A stretch of 52,067 bases of DNA from a virus. Each line of letters starts with the position of its first letter. Position 1 is the stretch's first letter. Shown here piece after piece: positions 23,102-31,706 of this stretch. The DNA lies in IMG/VR virus record IMGVR_UViG_3300034691_000021, positions 1-52,067 of that record; one strand, 5' to 3'. Under the pieces are notes generated by a model. It made no database searches and was not told the DNA's origin. It saw nothing but the letters and a program-made list of their open reading frames with translations. Both the position numbers and the translations under genes were made by a program.

Positions 23102-25873
23102 TTATGCGAGTTGCCCGCCGTTACGGCGAGCGGTGGCGATTTCCTGACGGCAGACGACCTTGATGGCTTCGGCCAGGCGTGCCGGATCAGGTGAAGCGCC
23201 GCCACCTTCGGAGGCATCCACCGTAACGTTGACCTGGATCGTGCTGGAGTTGGCCCCGCCACGGACGCCGAGACGTCCCTGCGAGTCGCGAGCCAGAGGA
23301 ACGATCGCCTCAGGCCCCGCCTCGCCCATCACGCCGGTTTTTCCGTTGGCCATGCCGAACGCTGTCGGGGTACTGACCACGCTGTCGGAGAAGGCGCCGC
23401 CATTGGCGAACATCTGCACGCCGCCGGACCACGCGCCGCCCTTCGCTTGCGGGAAGTACGTCGAGGAGTATCCAGCCTGCGTGGAGCCGGCCGAGGTCGC
23501 GCTGCCGCCGAAGTACGAGCCGGCCGCCGAAGCCGCCAGACCGAACAAGCCGCTCAATGCCGACGAGCTGGCCTGCCGTACCGCGATCCGCGCCATATCG
23601 GCGAGAATCGACTTGGCGAAGTCGGCAAACGACAGCTTGCCGGTCATGGCGAACTGGACAATGGCGTCTTCCATGGAGCTGAACGCGTTGGTGAACAGGC
23701 TTTTCGTCTGCCCAGCCACATCGCGCGTCGACTCCAGGTAGTTCTCCCAGGCCGACGATGCGCCAGCAGTCCAGCTTCCCTGCGCCGAAGTCATGTCGTC
23801 ATAGTTGGCGACCACCGTATTGCGCAGATCCTGCTGACTCTGTGCGACGGCTTTCAGCTTGGCGTTGTACTCGTCGAGGCTCATGCCGCGCGAGCCGTCG
23901 CCGTACTGGTTCGCCAGATCGATGCGCTGGGCGTTGGCCTTGTCGTCGATGCCATTGAACTGGCTTTGCAGCCCTTTCTGACGGTCACCCATGCCAAGAC
24001 TTGCCGCCTCGCGCTGCCCTTGCTGGCGGAGCGTGATGTTTTGCTGATTCAGCGCATCGGTGTAGGTCTGGATGGCCAAGGCCTGCTTCTTCAGCCGGCC
24101 CTGCTCATTGGTGGCGAGCACTTCAAGCTGGCTGTCGGCATCCTTCTGCGCCTTGACCATGTTGGTGCGGGCGTCGGCGATCTTCTCGTCGAGCTGAATG
24201 CGTTGAGCGCCAGTCGTGCCGGTCTTGTCCTTGACTGCCTCCAGTGACGCAATTTCAGCCTGATAGGCTCCAGTGACCTCTTCGCGCTCCGCCCTGATCA
24301 ACGCAGTGCGCTGGTCAAGGTAGTTCTGTTGAGTGATCAGGCCAGCCTTCTGCTGTGCCTCAAGCTCTTTCTCCGAATTGGAGTAAGTGGCCTGCAGTTC
24401 CTTGATTGCGTTCTGGGCGTCGTTGTAGCCGCTCAGGTTGAGCTGATTGGCTTTCCCGGCCGGCTCCTTGTTCTTGTCCTTTATGTTCTGGATGGTCTTG
24501 GCCACCAGATCAGCCTGGACCAGCGGGTTATTCGGATCGGCTTTGCGCAGATCCTCGACGTCCCGCTTGTACTCCTTGATCAGCTTGTTGCGCTTCTCCT
24601 CATTGGTGAGGTTCGAATCGCTGATCGCTTTCAGCTTGGCGGCGGCGTCTATGCCTTCGCGCTGAATCGTTGCTCTGTCGCCTTCAGCCTTCGAGTTCGC
24701 CTCGATCTGGACCTTGGCGCGTTTGAGGGCGCTGATCTGATTTTCGATGAACTTCGTCGAGTCGCTTCCAGCGCCGAGGCTGTCAGGGAACAGATTGGCG
24801 AGAAAACCGTCTTTACGAGACGCGAGCAGTTTTTCGCGCTCGGCAATCTGCGCATCAATCGACTGAGTGCGGCCAACATCGAGGGTTGCATCCAGCGCGC
24901 CGGCGGCGGCCGATTTGACCTTCTTCCAGGCGCTTTCGATCAGGCCAAGGTTGGCCGTGACGTCAGTAGTCCGGGTTTTGATCGTGTCGGCGTAGGTTTC
25001 CGTCAGCAGCTTGGCAGCGCCGATGGTGTCGCCCTGCTGATTCAACGCAACGATCTGCGAGTAAACAGCGGCAGTGAGGAAGTTGTACTGGTCGTTCAAC
25101 TCCTTCGCGGCGGCGACCGGGTCCTTGCCAATCTTGGCGAACTCGGCAACCGTCTCTTCGACGGCCTTGCCAGTGGCTGACTGCATCTCAAGCGCAGCCG
25201 TGGCCACGACGCCGAAGCTTTCGCCAGCGATCTTGCTGTTACCGGCAAGAGTGGCCAGCACTTCAGCCGCCGCACCGGTGGTTCCGATGGTTGAACTGAT
25301 CTGCGTGGCCAGCGAACTCAATTGGTCAGCGCTACTGCCCGCGGCGTTGCCGGTGAGGATCAGTGCCTTGTTGTAGGCTGTCGTCTCTTCGCTGCCCTTG
25401 TAGTAGGCAATGCCCAAGCCAGCAGCCGCAGCTGCAGCCAAGGTGAACGGATTGACCAGGCCAGCAACGTAGCCGCCCAGGGCGCGAGCAGCAGGACCAA
25501 TACCGCCGAACATATCCTTGAGCTGGCCGCCTTGTTGCAGGAGAACAGTTAGTGGAGCCTGACCACCTTGAAGGCTGGTGATGATATCAGTGACTTGAGC
25601 CGGTACGCCGCGCAATGCGGCAGCAGTTTGCGCCGCTGATACGCCTGTGGCCGCAGTCTGCTTGCCGAGCTTGGCCGTGGCAGCCTCAGCCGCTTTCGTC
25701 TCAGCCGCCATCGCCTTTATGGAGGCGCTGGCCTTTTTGCTCTCACCGGACAGGCTTTCCGTTGCCTTCTCGGCCTTCGCGCCAGCCTGCGCCAGGCTAT
25801 CCAGTTCCGTGGACGCCTTGGCTACGTCACCGGTTTCTACCTTGATCCCAAGGCTGGCGATGTCTTGTGTCAT
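23102..25873 (-). CDS. H: Tail tape-measure protein, gpH-like
   Basis: A 923-residue tape measure. The N-terminal region (SLGIKVETGDVAKASTELDSLAQAGAKAEKAT) and the LRGVPAQVTDIITSLQGGQAPLTVLLQQGGQL-like segment are typical of lambda gpH. There are hydrophobic segments near 130-160 (NPFTLAAAAAAGLGIAYY), a long coiled-coil middle (330-690) and a Gly/Ser-rich C-terminal lambda-type domain (SALSGLFGLAASAAGSYFGG). At about 0.15 nm per residue the tail would be close to 140 nm. Confidence 0.93.
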   Translation of the reverse strand: MTQDIASLGIKVETGDVAKASTELDSLAQAGAKAEKATESLSGESKKASASIKAMAAETKAAEAATAKLGKQTAATGVSAAQTAAALRGVPAQVTDIITSLQGGQAPLTVLLQQGGQLKDMFGGIGPAARALGGYVAGLVNPFTLAAAAAAGLGIAYYKGSEETTAYNKALILTGNAAGSSADQLSSLATQISSTIGTTGAAAEVLATLAGNSKIAGESFGVVATAALEMQSATGKAVEETVAEFAKIGKDPVAAAKELNDQYNFLTAAVYSQIVALNQQGDTIGAAKLLTETYADTIKTRTTDVTANLGLIESAWKKVKSAAAGALDATLDVGRTQSIDAQIAEREKLLASRKDGFLANLFPDSLGAGSDSTKFIENQISALKRAKVQIEANSKAEGDRATIQREGIDAAAKLKAISDSNLTNEEKRNKLIKEYKRDVEDLRKADPNNPLVQADLVAKTIQNIKDKNKEPAGKANQLNLSGYNDAQNAIKELQATYSNSEKELEAQQKAGLITQQNYLDQRTALIRAEREEVTGAYQAEIASLEAVKDKTGTTGAQRIQLDEKIADARTNMVKAQKDADSQLEVLATNEQGRLKKQALAIQTYTDALNQQNITLRQQGQREAASLGMGDRQKGLQSQFNGIDDKANAQRIDLANQYGDGSRGMSLDEYNAKLKAVAQSQQDLRNTVVANYDDMTSAQGSWTAGASSAWENYLESTRDVAGQTKSLFTNAFSSMEDAIVQFAMTGKLSFADFAKSILADMARIAVRQASSSALSGLFGLAASAAGSYFGGSATSAGSTQAGYSSTYFPQAKGGAWSGGVQMFANGGAFSDSVVSTPTAFGMANGKTGVMGEAGPEAIVPLARDSQGRLGVRGGANSSTIQVNVTVDASEGGGASPDPARLAEAIKVVCRQEIATARRNGGQLA

Positions 25874-25897
25874 GCCACTCTCCTGACAATAAATTCA

Positions 25898-26589
25898 CTA
25901 CGCCTCAGCCATGACAGCGAGCGCTTCGGCCTCCATTACTTGAAGGTCAGGAAATAGTTCGGGGATTTGCCGCTTCTTGATGCCGATGAGGGATGCAACT
26001 TCGCGGATGACCGAGTAGTCGAGCCCGGTCGCTCCTGCAGCACCGGTGCGCCACTGGGTGCCTAGCGCATTGAACAGGCGGAAGACTGGCCAGTTGTCTG
26101 GCCAGATCTCCGTGTCTCCTTGATCAAGGTCGGCCAGGGTCATCCCTAACTTCGCCAGTTCCTCAGCATCTGCGCTGCGCTCGTACATCGCGCGCGCCGC
26201 GGCGATCAGTTTCCCCGGCGGGCTACCGCGTAGGCTGACTGATAGGCATCAATCACAGCTGCAGGCGCGCCGACGCAAGTCGTGACCAGCTCAGTGATCG
26301 CCTCATCGGTGAAGGCCTCTTCGAAGCTCCAGCCGACGACGATATCCTTGAGTTGACCAGCTTCCAGAGCAATCTGCCCGGCAGTAGCCTGCTCCCATGT
26401 GGAGCCATCCTTGATCGATTCCTTAATCAGGGCATCGCGCTCGGCGTTCCACTTGTCGTAGTACTTCGACAGCTCCTTGCGGTCTCGGTACTTGAACTCG
26501 AACTCAACCTTGATCGGTTCACCACCAACACGCGGGATCTCGACTTCAGCCTTGAACGTGGCGTTCTGGGCAATCTTGAAGCTGGCCAT
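25898..26589 (-). CDS. GT: Tail assembly chaperone G-T fusion made by -1 frameshift
   Basis: Shifting back one base at 26209-26215 joins the G frame to the downstream T frame, which is open from 26209 to its stop at 25898. The product has about 230 residues: 127 of G, then LIAAARA, then the 96 residues from MYERSADAEELAKLG. In lambda the GT:G ratio guides tube assembly around the tape measure. The T part (DIWPDNWP-like, RTGAAGATGLDYSVI) resembles DUF1799-type T domains. The T portion might also start at the ATG at 26188, but no ribosome site precedes it. Confidence 0.88.
26206..26589 (-). CDS. G: Tail assembly chaperone G
   Basis: A 127-residue acidic/basic protein (MASFKIAQNATFKAEVEIPRVGG...) of the phage tail assembly chaperone class, ending VARRGN. 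In lambda-like tails this shorter, unshifted product is the major form and binds tape measure and tube subunits. It lies between the tail tube gene and the tape measure, which fits. Its last two codons are part of the slip site. Confidence 0.85.
   Translation of the reverse strand: MASFKIAQNATFKAEVEIPRVGGEPIKVEFEFKYRDRKELSKYYDKWNAERDALIKESIKDGSTWEQATAGQIALEAGQLKDIVVGWSFEEAFTDEAITELVTTCVGAPAAVIDAYQSAYAVARRGN
26209..26215 (-). other. Programmed -1 frameshift site G GGA AAC
   Basis: On the minus strand the zero frame reads CGG GGA AAC TGA, giving the canonical XXXYYYZ heptamer GGGAAAC directly before the G stop codon. Slipping one base back continues CTG ATC GCC into the T frame. A GC-rich stretch (CGCCGCGGCGCGCGC) follows and could form stimulating structure. 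Confidence 0.9.
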
Positions 26590-26598
26590 GTGGTTTCC

Positions 26599-27246
26599 TT
26601 ACGACGTGTAACGGGTTGGGTCGGCTTGCTGGGCCAGCGAAACCGTCTTGGTCATGACGTTGTTGCGCGAGATGGCCGGCTGCTTCGAGAACGAGGTGAA
26701 GACACCGTAGTAAATCTTGTCCACGCCCGGCAGGTTGAGACGAGTCGCCTGAATGGTTCGAGCAGCATCGGCAGCAGTAACAACCGGCACGTAAGGCAGC
26801 GACGGGTCATCAGCAACGGTGATGGTCATGCTGGCGGCAGATTTGTCGGTAGGGATCTGGAAGCCTTGCTGCGCTTCGAGGAACGCGACGGCGGTGTAGT
26901 TTTGCTCGCCACCGGCGGACGCGAAGTCGGTCACTTGCGGGATCTGCACCCAGGTCAGGACCTTCTTCAGGGTGCCAGCGCCGGAACCAGCCGGGTAAAC
27001 GGTGGTGTCAGTGGTGTCGATGTTTTCGAGGGTGATCGCGGTAGCGGTAGCGGTCTTGACGCGAACCACTCGGTTATTCAGCGCAGTCCAGCCGGAAGCA
27101 ATCAGCACGATGTCGCCAGAGACCAGCGTGGCACCCACGGTCGTGCAGATCGCTTCAGTGGCGTTCGTGACTGCAGAAAAAGCGAGTGCGGTGGCATAGG
27201 TGGCGCCATGTTCGAATGTCGCACCGTTCGGGAGTTTTACGGCCAT
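26599..27246 (-). CDS. V: Major tail tube protein, gpV-like
   Basis: A 215-residue tail tube subunit. The ATG at 27246 with AGAGGAAA is chosen over an in-frame upstream codon. It is beta-rich, with LTWVQIPQVTDFASAGGEQNYTAVAFLE and QQGFQIPTDKSAASMTIT typical of the tube fold. No Ig-like C-terminal domain as in lambda gpV is obvious. Position between the terminator protein and G agrees. Confidence 0.88.
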   Translation of the reverse strand: MAVKLPNGATFEHGATYATALAFSAVTNATEAICTTVGATLVSGDIVLIASGWTALNNRVVRVKTATATAITLENIDTTDTTVYPAGSGAGTLKKVLTWVQIPQVTDFASAGGEQNYTAVAFLEAQQGFQIPTDKSAASMTITVADDPSLPYVPVVTAADAARTIQATRLNLPGVDKIYYGVFTSFSKQPAISRNNVMTKTVSLAQQADPTRYTS

Positions 27247-27269
27247 TGGTGTTTCCTCTATGCAGAAAT

Positions 27270-27296
27270 GACAAAACCCGCTCAATGGCGGGTTCT
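27270..27296 (-). terminator. Intrinsic terminator between neck/tail genes
   Basis: Minus-strand AACCCGC, loop CATTGA, GCGGGTT followed by TTGTCATTT. The T run is interrupted, so termination may be partial. Lies just upstream of the tail tube gene. Confidence 0.65.
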
Positions 27297-27316
27297 GGGT
27301 TTGCCCAATGGGCGGA

Positions 27317-27739
27317 TTAGGTTGTGATGTCGGCGCGGTAGGTGATCGACAGCGGCAGCGTGGTGGTCGTGTCGCCTGGCTGGGCCGAACCGGTAGACAT
27401 CGGCGCGCGGACGTAGACGGTGAAGGTCGTCTTGGTCAGGCCGAGGTTGTTCGGGAACAGCGCGGCGATCTCGTCTGCGATCCCTTCAGCGGTGCCGCGC
27501 CCGATGCCGGCCTTGGTCACCACGCTCACTTGAAAGATGCCACGGTAAGCCGTGTGCTTGCCTTCGAGGTCTTCGCTGGTCGTGTTGGCTGGCAGCAGGA
27601 AGTCGCGCAGGTAGGGCGAACCGTCAGCCGGCGGGGTGAAGGCGACATCTTCATAGGCAATCGGAAGTGCCGGCACCCTGGCAGTCGCCCACGTCTTCAA
27701 GCGGCCTTCAAACAGGCTGCGGATGATCTTGTCTGACAT
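27317..27739 (-). CDS. Tail terminator protein (DUF4128 / gpU-like)
   Basis: A 140-residue protein in the gpU slot. The pattern IRSLFEGRLKTWATAR..PALPIAYEDVAFTPPADGSPYLRDFLLPA is that of the DUF4128 tail-terminator family, which caps the tail tube and meets the head. It shares one base with the preceding gene's stop. Confidence 0.8.
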   Translation of the reverse strand: MSDKIIRSLFEGRLKTWATARVPALPIAYEDVAFTPPADGSPYLRDFLLPANTTSEDLEGKHTAYRGIFQVSVVTKAGIGRGTAEGIADEIAALFPNNLGLTKTTFTVYVRAPMSTGSAQPGDTTTTLPLSITYRADITT

Positions 27740-28308
27740 CAGGGGAGCTCCGAAACGGCGCGGTCTATGAACATCTGCACCTCGAGTACCGAGACGCGGA
27801 CGACACCGACAGGTGCTTGGCTTGAATGCCCGTACTCGAGACGCTGAGAATACGGGAGGTTATTCATCATCCAGATTGTTCCTACCTGAGTTGTGAACCC
27901 CTGGATCACCGTCGAACCGTCGCCCTTCGAGTCTTGCCCGGTCGGATCAATGCGCTCCAGCGTGCCGGTCTTGGCTACGTCGAAGCTGACCTGCCAGTTA
28001 CCCCGGAAGCGCCCGCCGACATAACCGCCGCCGGCCGTGAGGTCCATGCTGTCTTTGATCAGTCGGCCGGGCTTCATCCGACCATTCTTGGTCAGGTTCG
28101 CTGGATCGGTGCGCAACTCGGCATTCAGTCGGGCGACTTCGTTGTTGTACTGGGTCGCGGTCGCGTTGGCCGCCCATAACTCAGGGTTGCCAACGGGGGA
28201 TCGGTCCACCACAGCGCCCAATAGGTCGATGGCGACCTTCTTGATGACGGTCTCGGCATTGGCTTCGGCTTTCTCGGCGAACGCCTTCAGATCCAATGCG
28301 AAGCTCAT
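27739..28308 (-). CDS. HK97 gp10-like tail completion protein
   Basis: A 189-residue protein. LLGAVVDRSPVGNPEL early and VGTIWMMNNLPYSQRLEYGHSSQAPVGVVRV near the end are the usual signatures of HK97 gp10/gpZ-like tail completion proteins, which join head and tail. Overlaps both neighbours by a few bases. Confidence 0.82.
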   Translation of the reverse strand: MSFALDLKAFAEKAEANAETVIKKVAIDLLGAVVDRSPVGNPELWAANATATQYNNEVARLNAELRTDPANLTKNGRMKPGRLIKDSMDLTAGGGYVGGRFRGNWQVSFDVAKTGTLERIDPTGQDSKGDGSTVIQGFTTQVGTIWMMNNLPYSQRLEYGHSSQAPVGVVRVSVLEVQMFIDRAVSELP

Positions 28309-28694
28309 TTTCTGGCCTGCACGCTGAAGCCGACGTTGAGGCCGGCGTAATTCCAGGGCTCGACGTTCTGCACCGTGTAGGTGTCGCCGTCGAACAGGAT
28401 CTTGTCTTGGCTGACTGGCTTGGGCATGTCGGCACCAGTCAGTAGTACCGGGGAGATCAGCAGCTTGACGTCGCCTCGCTTGATCAGCGTTCCGTCAATA
28501 TCGCTGCTCTTGTAGTTCTCGCGGACGCCTGAGCCATCGAACTGGTCTGGGGTTGTCGGCATATTCCCGGAGTCAGGGTCATAGTCGCCTGAGGTGACGC
28601 GGATCAATGACAACTCCAGCCCTTTTCCGCCCTTGCTGCGCGGAGCCAGCAGCCTGATCGCCATGACCTTGGCTCGATCATAGATGTCGGTCAT
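28305..28694 (-). CDS. Head closure / neck protein
   Basis: A 129-residue beta-rich protein in the slot between the connector and gp10-like genes. DIYDRAKVMAIRLLAPRSKGGKGLELSLIR, then DKILFDGDTYTVQNVEPWN look like head-closure (gpFII/SPP1 gp16-type) proteins that plug the portal channel. Assignment is by position and style. Four-base overlaps on both sides. Confidence 0.65.
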   Translation of the reverse strand: MTDIYDRAKVMAIRLLAPRSKGGKGLELSLIRVTSGDYDPDSGNMPTTPDQFDGSGVRENYKSSDIDGTLIKRGDVKLLISPVLLTGADMPKPVSQDKILFDGDTYTVQNVEPWNYAGLNVGFSVQARK

Positions 28695-29197
28695 GAGCGC
28701 ACCATGGAAATGCTGCTGCTCGATCCGTCGATGAACTGGGCCATCATCTTGTCAGTCTGGCGGTAACGAACCACGCCATTACTGTCCATGTATTCGGTTT
28801 TCAGTGGGCCGACGGTTTCGGACTTGATGATCCGGTCTACGTCCTGATCAAGCTCGCCTTGCCCGGCCTTGAAGGCCATTTCGGCACAGGTCTGGGCCAT
28901 TGGATTCGGCACCGCATCGCTCGGCCAGTATTCGCATCGGCCACTGTCCTTGCGGCGCGCCTCGTAGCGGGGCCACGACAGCGCCTGAGTCGAGTTGACC
29001 CGATAGCCGCAGAAGCGCATGCCGTAGGTACGCTCGATGTAGTCCGTGCCTCTACGCAGCGCCTGCTCTTTCTCGGTCGTGCTCAGTGCAGCCCAGATCG
29101 TGTTGCCGCGGGCGTCGTGATAGGCGTCGGCGTAGCTGACCGAGCACAGGGACTCAGCATCCGCGCGCCCGGTGCCATCTTCAACAATGAGTGCCAT
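28691..29197 (-). CDS. Head-tail connector of the 'DnaT-like' domain family
   Basis: A 168-residue protein of the type often annotated 'DnaT-like ssDNA-binding', which in phages is really a head-tail adaptor. The hallmarks are SYADAYHDARGNTIWAAL, ALRRGTDYIERTYG and GYRVNSTQALSWPRYEA. It would add a ring below the portal. The neighbours (neck and repeat-rich head protein) support the structural reading. Confidence 0.8.
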   Translation of the reverse strand: MALIVEDGTGRADAESLCSVSYADAYHDARGNTIWAALSTTEKEQALRRGTDYIERTYGMRFCGYRVNSTQALSWPRYEARRKDSGRCEYWPSDAVPNPMAQTCAEMAFKAGQGELDQDVDRIIKSETVGPLKTEYMDSNGVVRYRQTDKMMAQFIDGSSSSISMVRS

Positions 29198-29200
29198 GTG

Positions 29201-30253
29201 CTACCCCAGCGGGAAAGGTTGTGTTTGCCCGACGAGCGGACGCGTGTTCGTTTGGCCGTTGAGCGGATAGACCTGCTCCTGTCCGGCAAGCGGCAGGGTT
29301 TGGGTCAGTCCATGCAGTGGATAGGCCTGAGTCAGCCCATCAAGCGGATGATGTCGAGCGGTGGCGTCGGTGCCGGTCGCGTTTCCGTCAGCAGGATCAA
29401 ACGACACTTCGTCGATGGTGCCGGTCGTTACCGCTGAACCCGACACACTGGTCGCCGGCGCCGTGAAGATGATCGGCACGAATGATCCATTGGCCGATAC
29501 CGAAGGCAGTGCCGAACCTGTGGGAGCGGACAGCCCCATAAAGGCCGGAGAAACAGACTTAGACGCGCCACCTAGAGCAGTTGCACCTGTGGGAGCGAGT
29601 GTGATCGATGCAGGCGCTGCCGAGGCGTTGCCGCCTGCCGATGTACTGCCAGAGGCTGAGGCATTCGGCGCGGCCTGGGTGACGCTGGCCATCGAGGCCG
29701 ATACGCCTGCCGAGCCAGCACCAGACACAGCCGGCGAATTCAGCGACACAAAAGCGATGGCCGCAGATCGTGTCGCGGATCCGTTTCCGATTGCAGTTGG
29801 CGCGCTCGTCGTGATCGCAGCAGGAGCCGCAGACCGTGAGGCGCTACCAGTGGCAGTCGATGCAGGAGCAGACAGCGCCAGCGAATCAACAGCAGCACTG
29901 ATGGACGCATTCGCAGTCCCGGCAGCCGTACCGATTAAAACCGACAGCGATACTGCGGCAAATGATCCGCTCGCCTCAGCATCAGGTGTCCCGGCTCCCT
30001 CGGCCGAAGCGTCAGGCGCGGCAAGCGTCACCTCAGCAAATGCGCCAGAGGCCACAACATCATCCACGCCTTCAGCGACAGCATCCGGAGCAGACATGGA
30101 CACTGAAGCCAGGCTGCCGAACGCATCCGGACCCTCGGCCCGCCAGAATTCGCCAGCGATCAATGATGGCGTCTGGCTTTCAAGCCGCTGCGTCACCAGA
30201 TCCGTCGTAGTCAGCCTGCCCGAAGGCGCAAACCTCCAAGCATTAAAGGCCAT
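29201..30253 (-). CDS. Repeat-rich virion protein (about 11 Ala/Ser repeats plus 9-residue repeats)
   Basis: A 350-residue protein. After a 35-residue head (MAFNAWRFAPSGRLTTTDLV), residues 45-300 hold about eleven degenerate units of 22-26 residues with the core SGSFAAVSL.AP.A.A.G. This would suit a beta-solenoid or a row of small beta units. The last 45 residues are five 9-residue repeats of PL.G.TQ. (PLDGLTQAY, PLHGLTQTL, PLAGQEQVY, PLNGQTNTR, PLVGQTQPF). Location among head genes suggests a head decoration or fibre. I recognise no family. The composition makes a long antisense frame, which I reject. Confidence 0.75.
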   Translation of the reverse strand: MAFNAWRFAPSGRLTTTDLVTQRLESQTPSLIAGEFWRAEGPDAFGSLASVSMSAPDAVAEGVDDVVASGAFAEVTLAAPDASAEGAGTPDAEASGSFAAVSLSVLIGTAAGTANASISAAVDSLALSAPASTATGSASRSAAPAAITTSAPTAIGNGSATRSAAIAFVSLNSPAVSGAGSAGVSASMASVTQAAPNASASGSTSAGGNASAAPASITLAPTGATALGGASKSVSPAFMGLSAPTGSALPSVSANGSFVPIIFTAPATSVSGSAVTTGTIDEVSFDPADGNATGTDATARHHPLDGLTQAYPLHGLTQTLPLAGQEQVYPLNGQTNTRPLVGQTQPFPLG

Positions 30254-30257
30254 GGGA

Positions 30258-31055
30258 TCACCCGTTTACGACTTCAATCGTCATGTCGAAGATGCCGGTC
30301 GCCGTGCTGTCAGGCGTGACGATCGCCATCAAGGCGCTGTCCGCAAAGATCTGCGGCATGCCTGTCTTCAGGAAGTCGTGCGTGTCGCCGAAGTTGGCAG
30401 CCATCACACGACCAGACCAGAGGCGGCGCAACACCAGGACGTTGAATGTCCCGGCAGATGATACCGAGCTGGTGATCGACTCAATGGTCCGGACGCCGGT
30501 GTCGCCCGACTGAAGAGGCAGCTGAACCATTCGGCCGACAATCGGTGCGGCACCGGTGGCAATCGTGCCGGTCGTGCGGCCCGTTGTCCCGGACTGGTTC
30601 GTGTAGGTCACCACGATACTTTGGTTGCCCGTGAACGCCGTTACCGCCTCGATCCAGACCTCTGTGTTGGTGAAGTCCGTGCCGCCAATCACCCGGCCCG
30701 AATAGCTGGGCTGAACTGACAGCGTGGTCGAGGAGTTGAACGCATACGCGCCAGCCTTCCACAGGCAATCGAACAGCGTGATGCGGCAAGGCACCGTGCT
30801 GCCGAAGGAGATGTTGCTGATGTAGCCCGTATTGCCGCCGCCGAACGCGTTGATGACCGGAAAGCCGGCCGTCGCATCAGTAGGTACAATGCCTGCCGTG
30901 GTGTTCGTCCCGGCCAACGTACCCGCGCCCGGGTTGCCAGCCGCCTGAATCACCTGGGTAGGCATCAGCGCAACCGCCGTCACCGACGCCGTCTTGGTGA
31001 TCTGCACCCGCTGCGAGGCGGCAGCGATATAGCCGTCAAGCGTCGTAATAGCCAT
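30258..31055 (-). CDS. Minor head / virion structural protein (265 aa)
   Basis: A 265-residue beta-rich protein with Thr/Ser/Gly-rich strands (VIGGTDFTNTEVWIEAVTAFTGNQSIVVTY). SGRVMAANFGDTHDFLK and MPQIFADSALMAIVTPDSTATG look like segments of phage capsid-associated proteins. Five bases downstream of the repeat-rich gene's partner in the head cluster. Probably a virion protein, but the exact role is not readable. Confidence 0.6.
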   Translation of the reverse strand: MAITTLDGYIAAASQRVQITKTASVTAVALMPTQVIQAAGNPGAGTLAGTNTTAGIVPTDATAGFPVINAFGGGNTGYISNISFGSTVPCRITLFDCLWKAGAYAFNSSTTLSVQPSYSGRVIGGTDFTNTEVWIEAVTAFTGNQSIVVTYTNQSGTTGRTTGTIATGAAPIVGRMVQLPLQSGDTGVRTIESITSSVSSAGTFNVLVLRRLWSGRVMAANFGDTHDFLKTGMPQIFADSALMAIVTPDSTATGIFDMTIEVVNG

Positions 31056-31063
31056 CAGATCAC

Positions 31064-31483
31064 CTAGCGGTTGACGTAGAGCGGAGAGGACAGCGTCACG
31101 GTAAACGTGCCCGCCGTGCTGGTGACGGTGCCGCCGAAGTCCACGAAGGTGACCAGCTCGTCAGTAGCAGCAGTGCCGACCGACTTGTAGATCCAGGCAC
31201 CGACGGCCGAAATGGTCGCCGAGGTGAAGGCTGCAGGGTTGCCGAAGGTCACCGCCACGCGGTTGTTCGACGTATCGACTGAGCCGACAGTGCACGTTAC
31301 CGTCGCGCCGCCCGTTGCGTACGAGCCTGAGGCCGCCACTTCAGTGACGATATCGTTGCGGAAGTCGAAGGTGTCCAGCTCAGTCTCGGACGGAACCGCC
31401 GAAACCAGCAGCATCTTGAACGTGCCGGAGAAGTAGGCATCAGCCATACGCTTCGGGAGGAATAGCGAATTCGCTGATGCCAT
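31064..31483 (-). CDS. Virion structural protein (139 aa)
   Basis: A 139-residue protein. It starts MASANSLFLPKRMADAYFSG and has a jelly-roll-like beta pattern (ATVTCTVGSVDTSNNRVAVTFGN, AVGAWIYKSVGTAATDELVTFVDFGG). It sits after the coat gene where decoration or neck-associated proteins are found. Function by position only. Confidence 0.6.
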   Translation of the reverse strand: MASANSLFLPKRMADAYFSGTFKMLLVSAVPSETELDTFDFRNDIVTEVAASGSYATGGATVTCTVGSVDTSNNRVAVTFGNPAAFTSATISAVGAWIYKSVGTAATDELVTFVDFGGTVTSTAGTFTVTLSSPLYVNR

Positions 31484-31486
31484 GAC

Positions 31487-31654
31487 TTATACCTCTTTCC
31501 AGCCGAGCAGTCGGTGCGCGGCCAAACAGGTCGGATGCACCATTAGGGTTTCGCCGTCTTTGCATACGGCAATCAGGTGACTTTCATCCGCCTGATTTGA
31601 ATTCTCGTCAGCGGCAGCCTTGGCGGCGCGCTGTTCTTTCGTCAGACCAGCCAT
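31487..31654 (-). CDS. Small conserved phage protein behind the coat gene (55 aa)
   Basis: A 55-residue protein (MAGLTKEQRAAKAAADE...) with a CAGGAGTG site. The second half (VCKDGETLMVHPTCLAAHRLLGW) matches small proteins common between coat and neck genes in Mu-like and lambda-like phages, in which a His-Pro and a closing LGW are conserved. Function unknown. Confidence 0.65.
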   Translation of the reverse strand: MAGLTKEQRAAKAAADENSNQADESHLIAVCKDGETLMVHPTCLAAHRLLGWKEV

Positions 31655-31706
31655 CTTTCACTCCTGAACACACAGGGGCCGAAGCCCCTGAGCGTTATTC
31701 GGCGTA

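Noticed and set aside
29361-30461. 366-codon open frame on the + strand
   Set aside because: Antisense to the Ala/Ser repeat protein. The long frame follows from its repetitive GC-rich codons, and the product is low-complexity.
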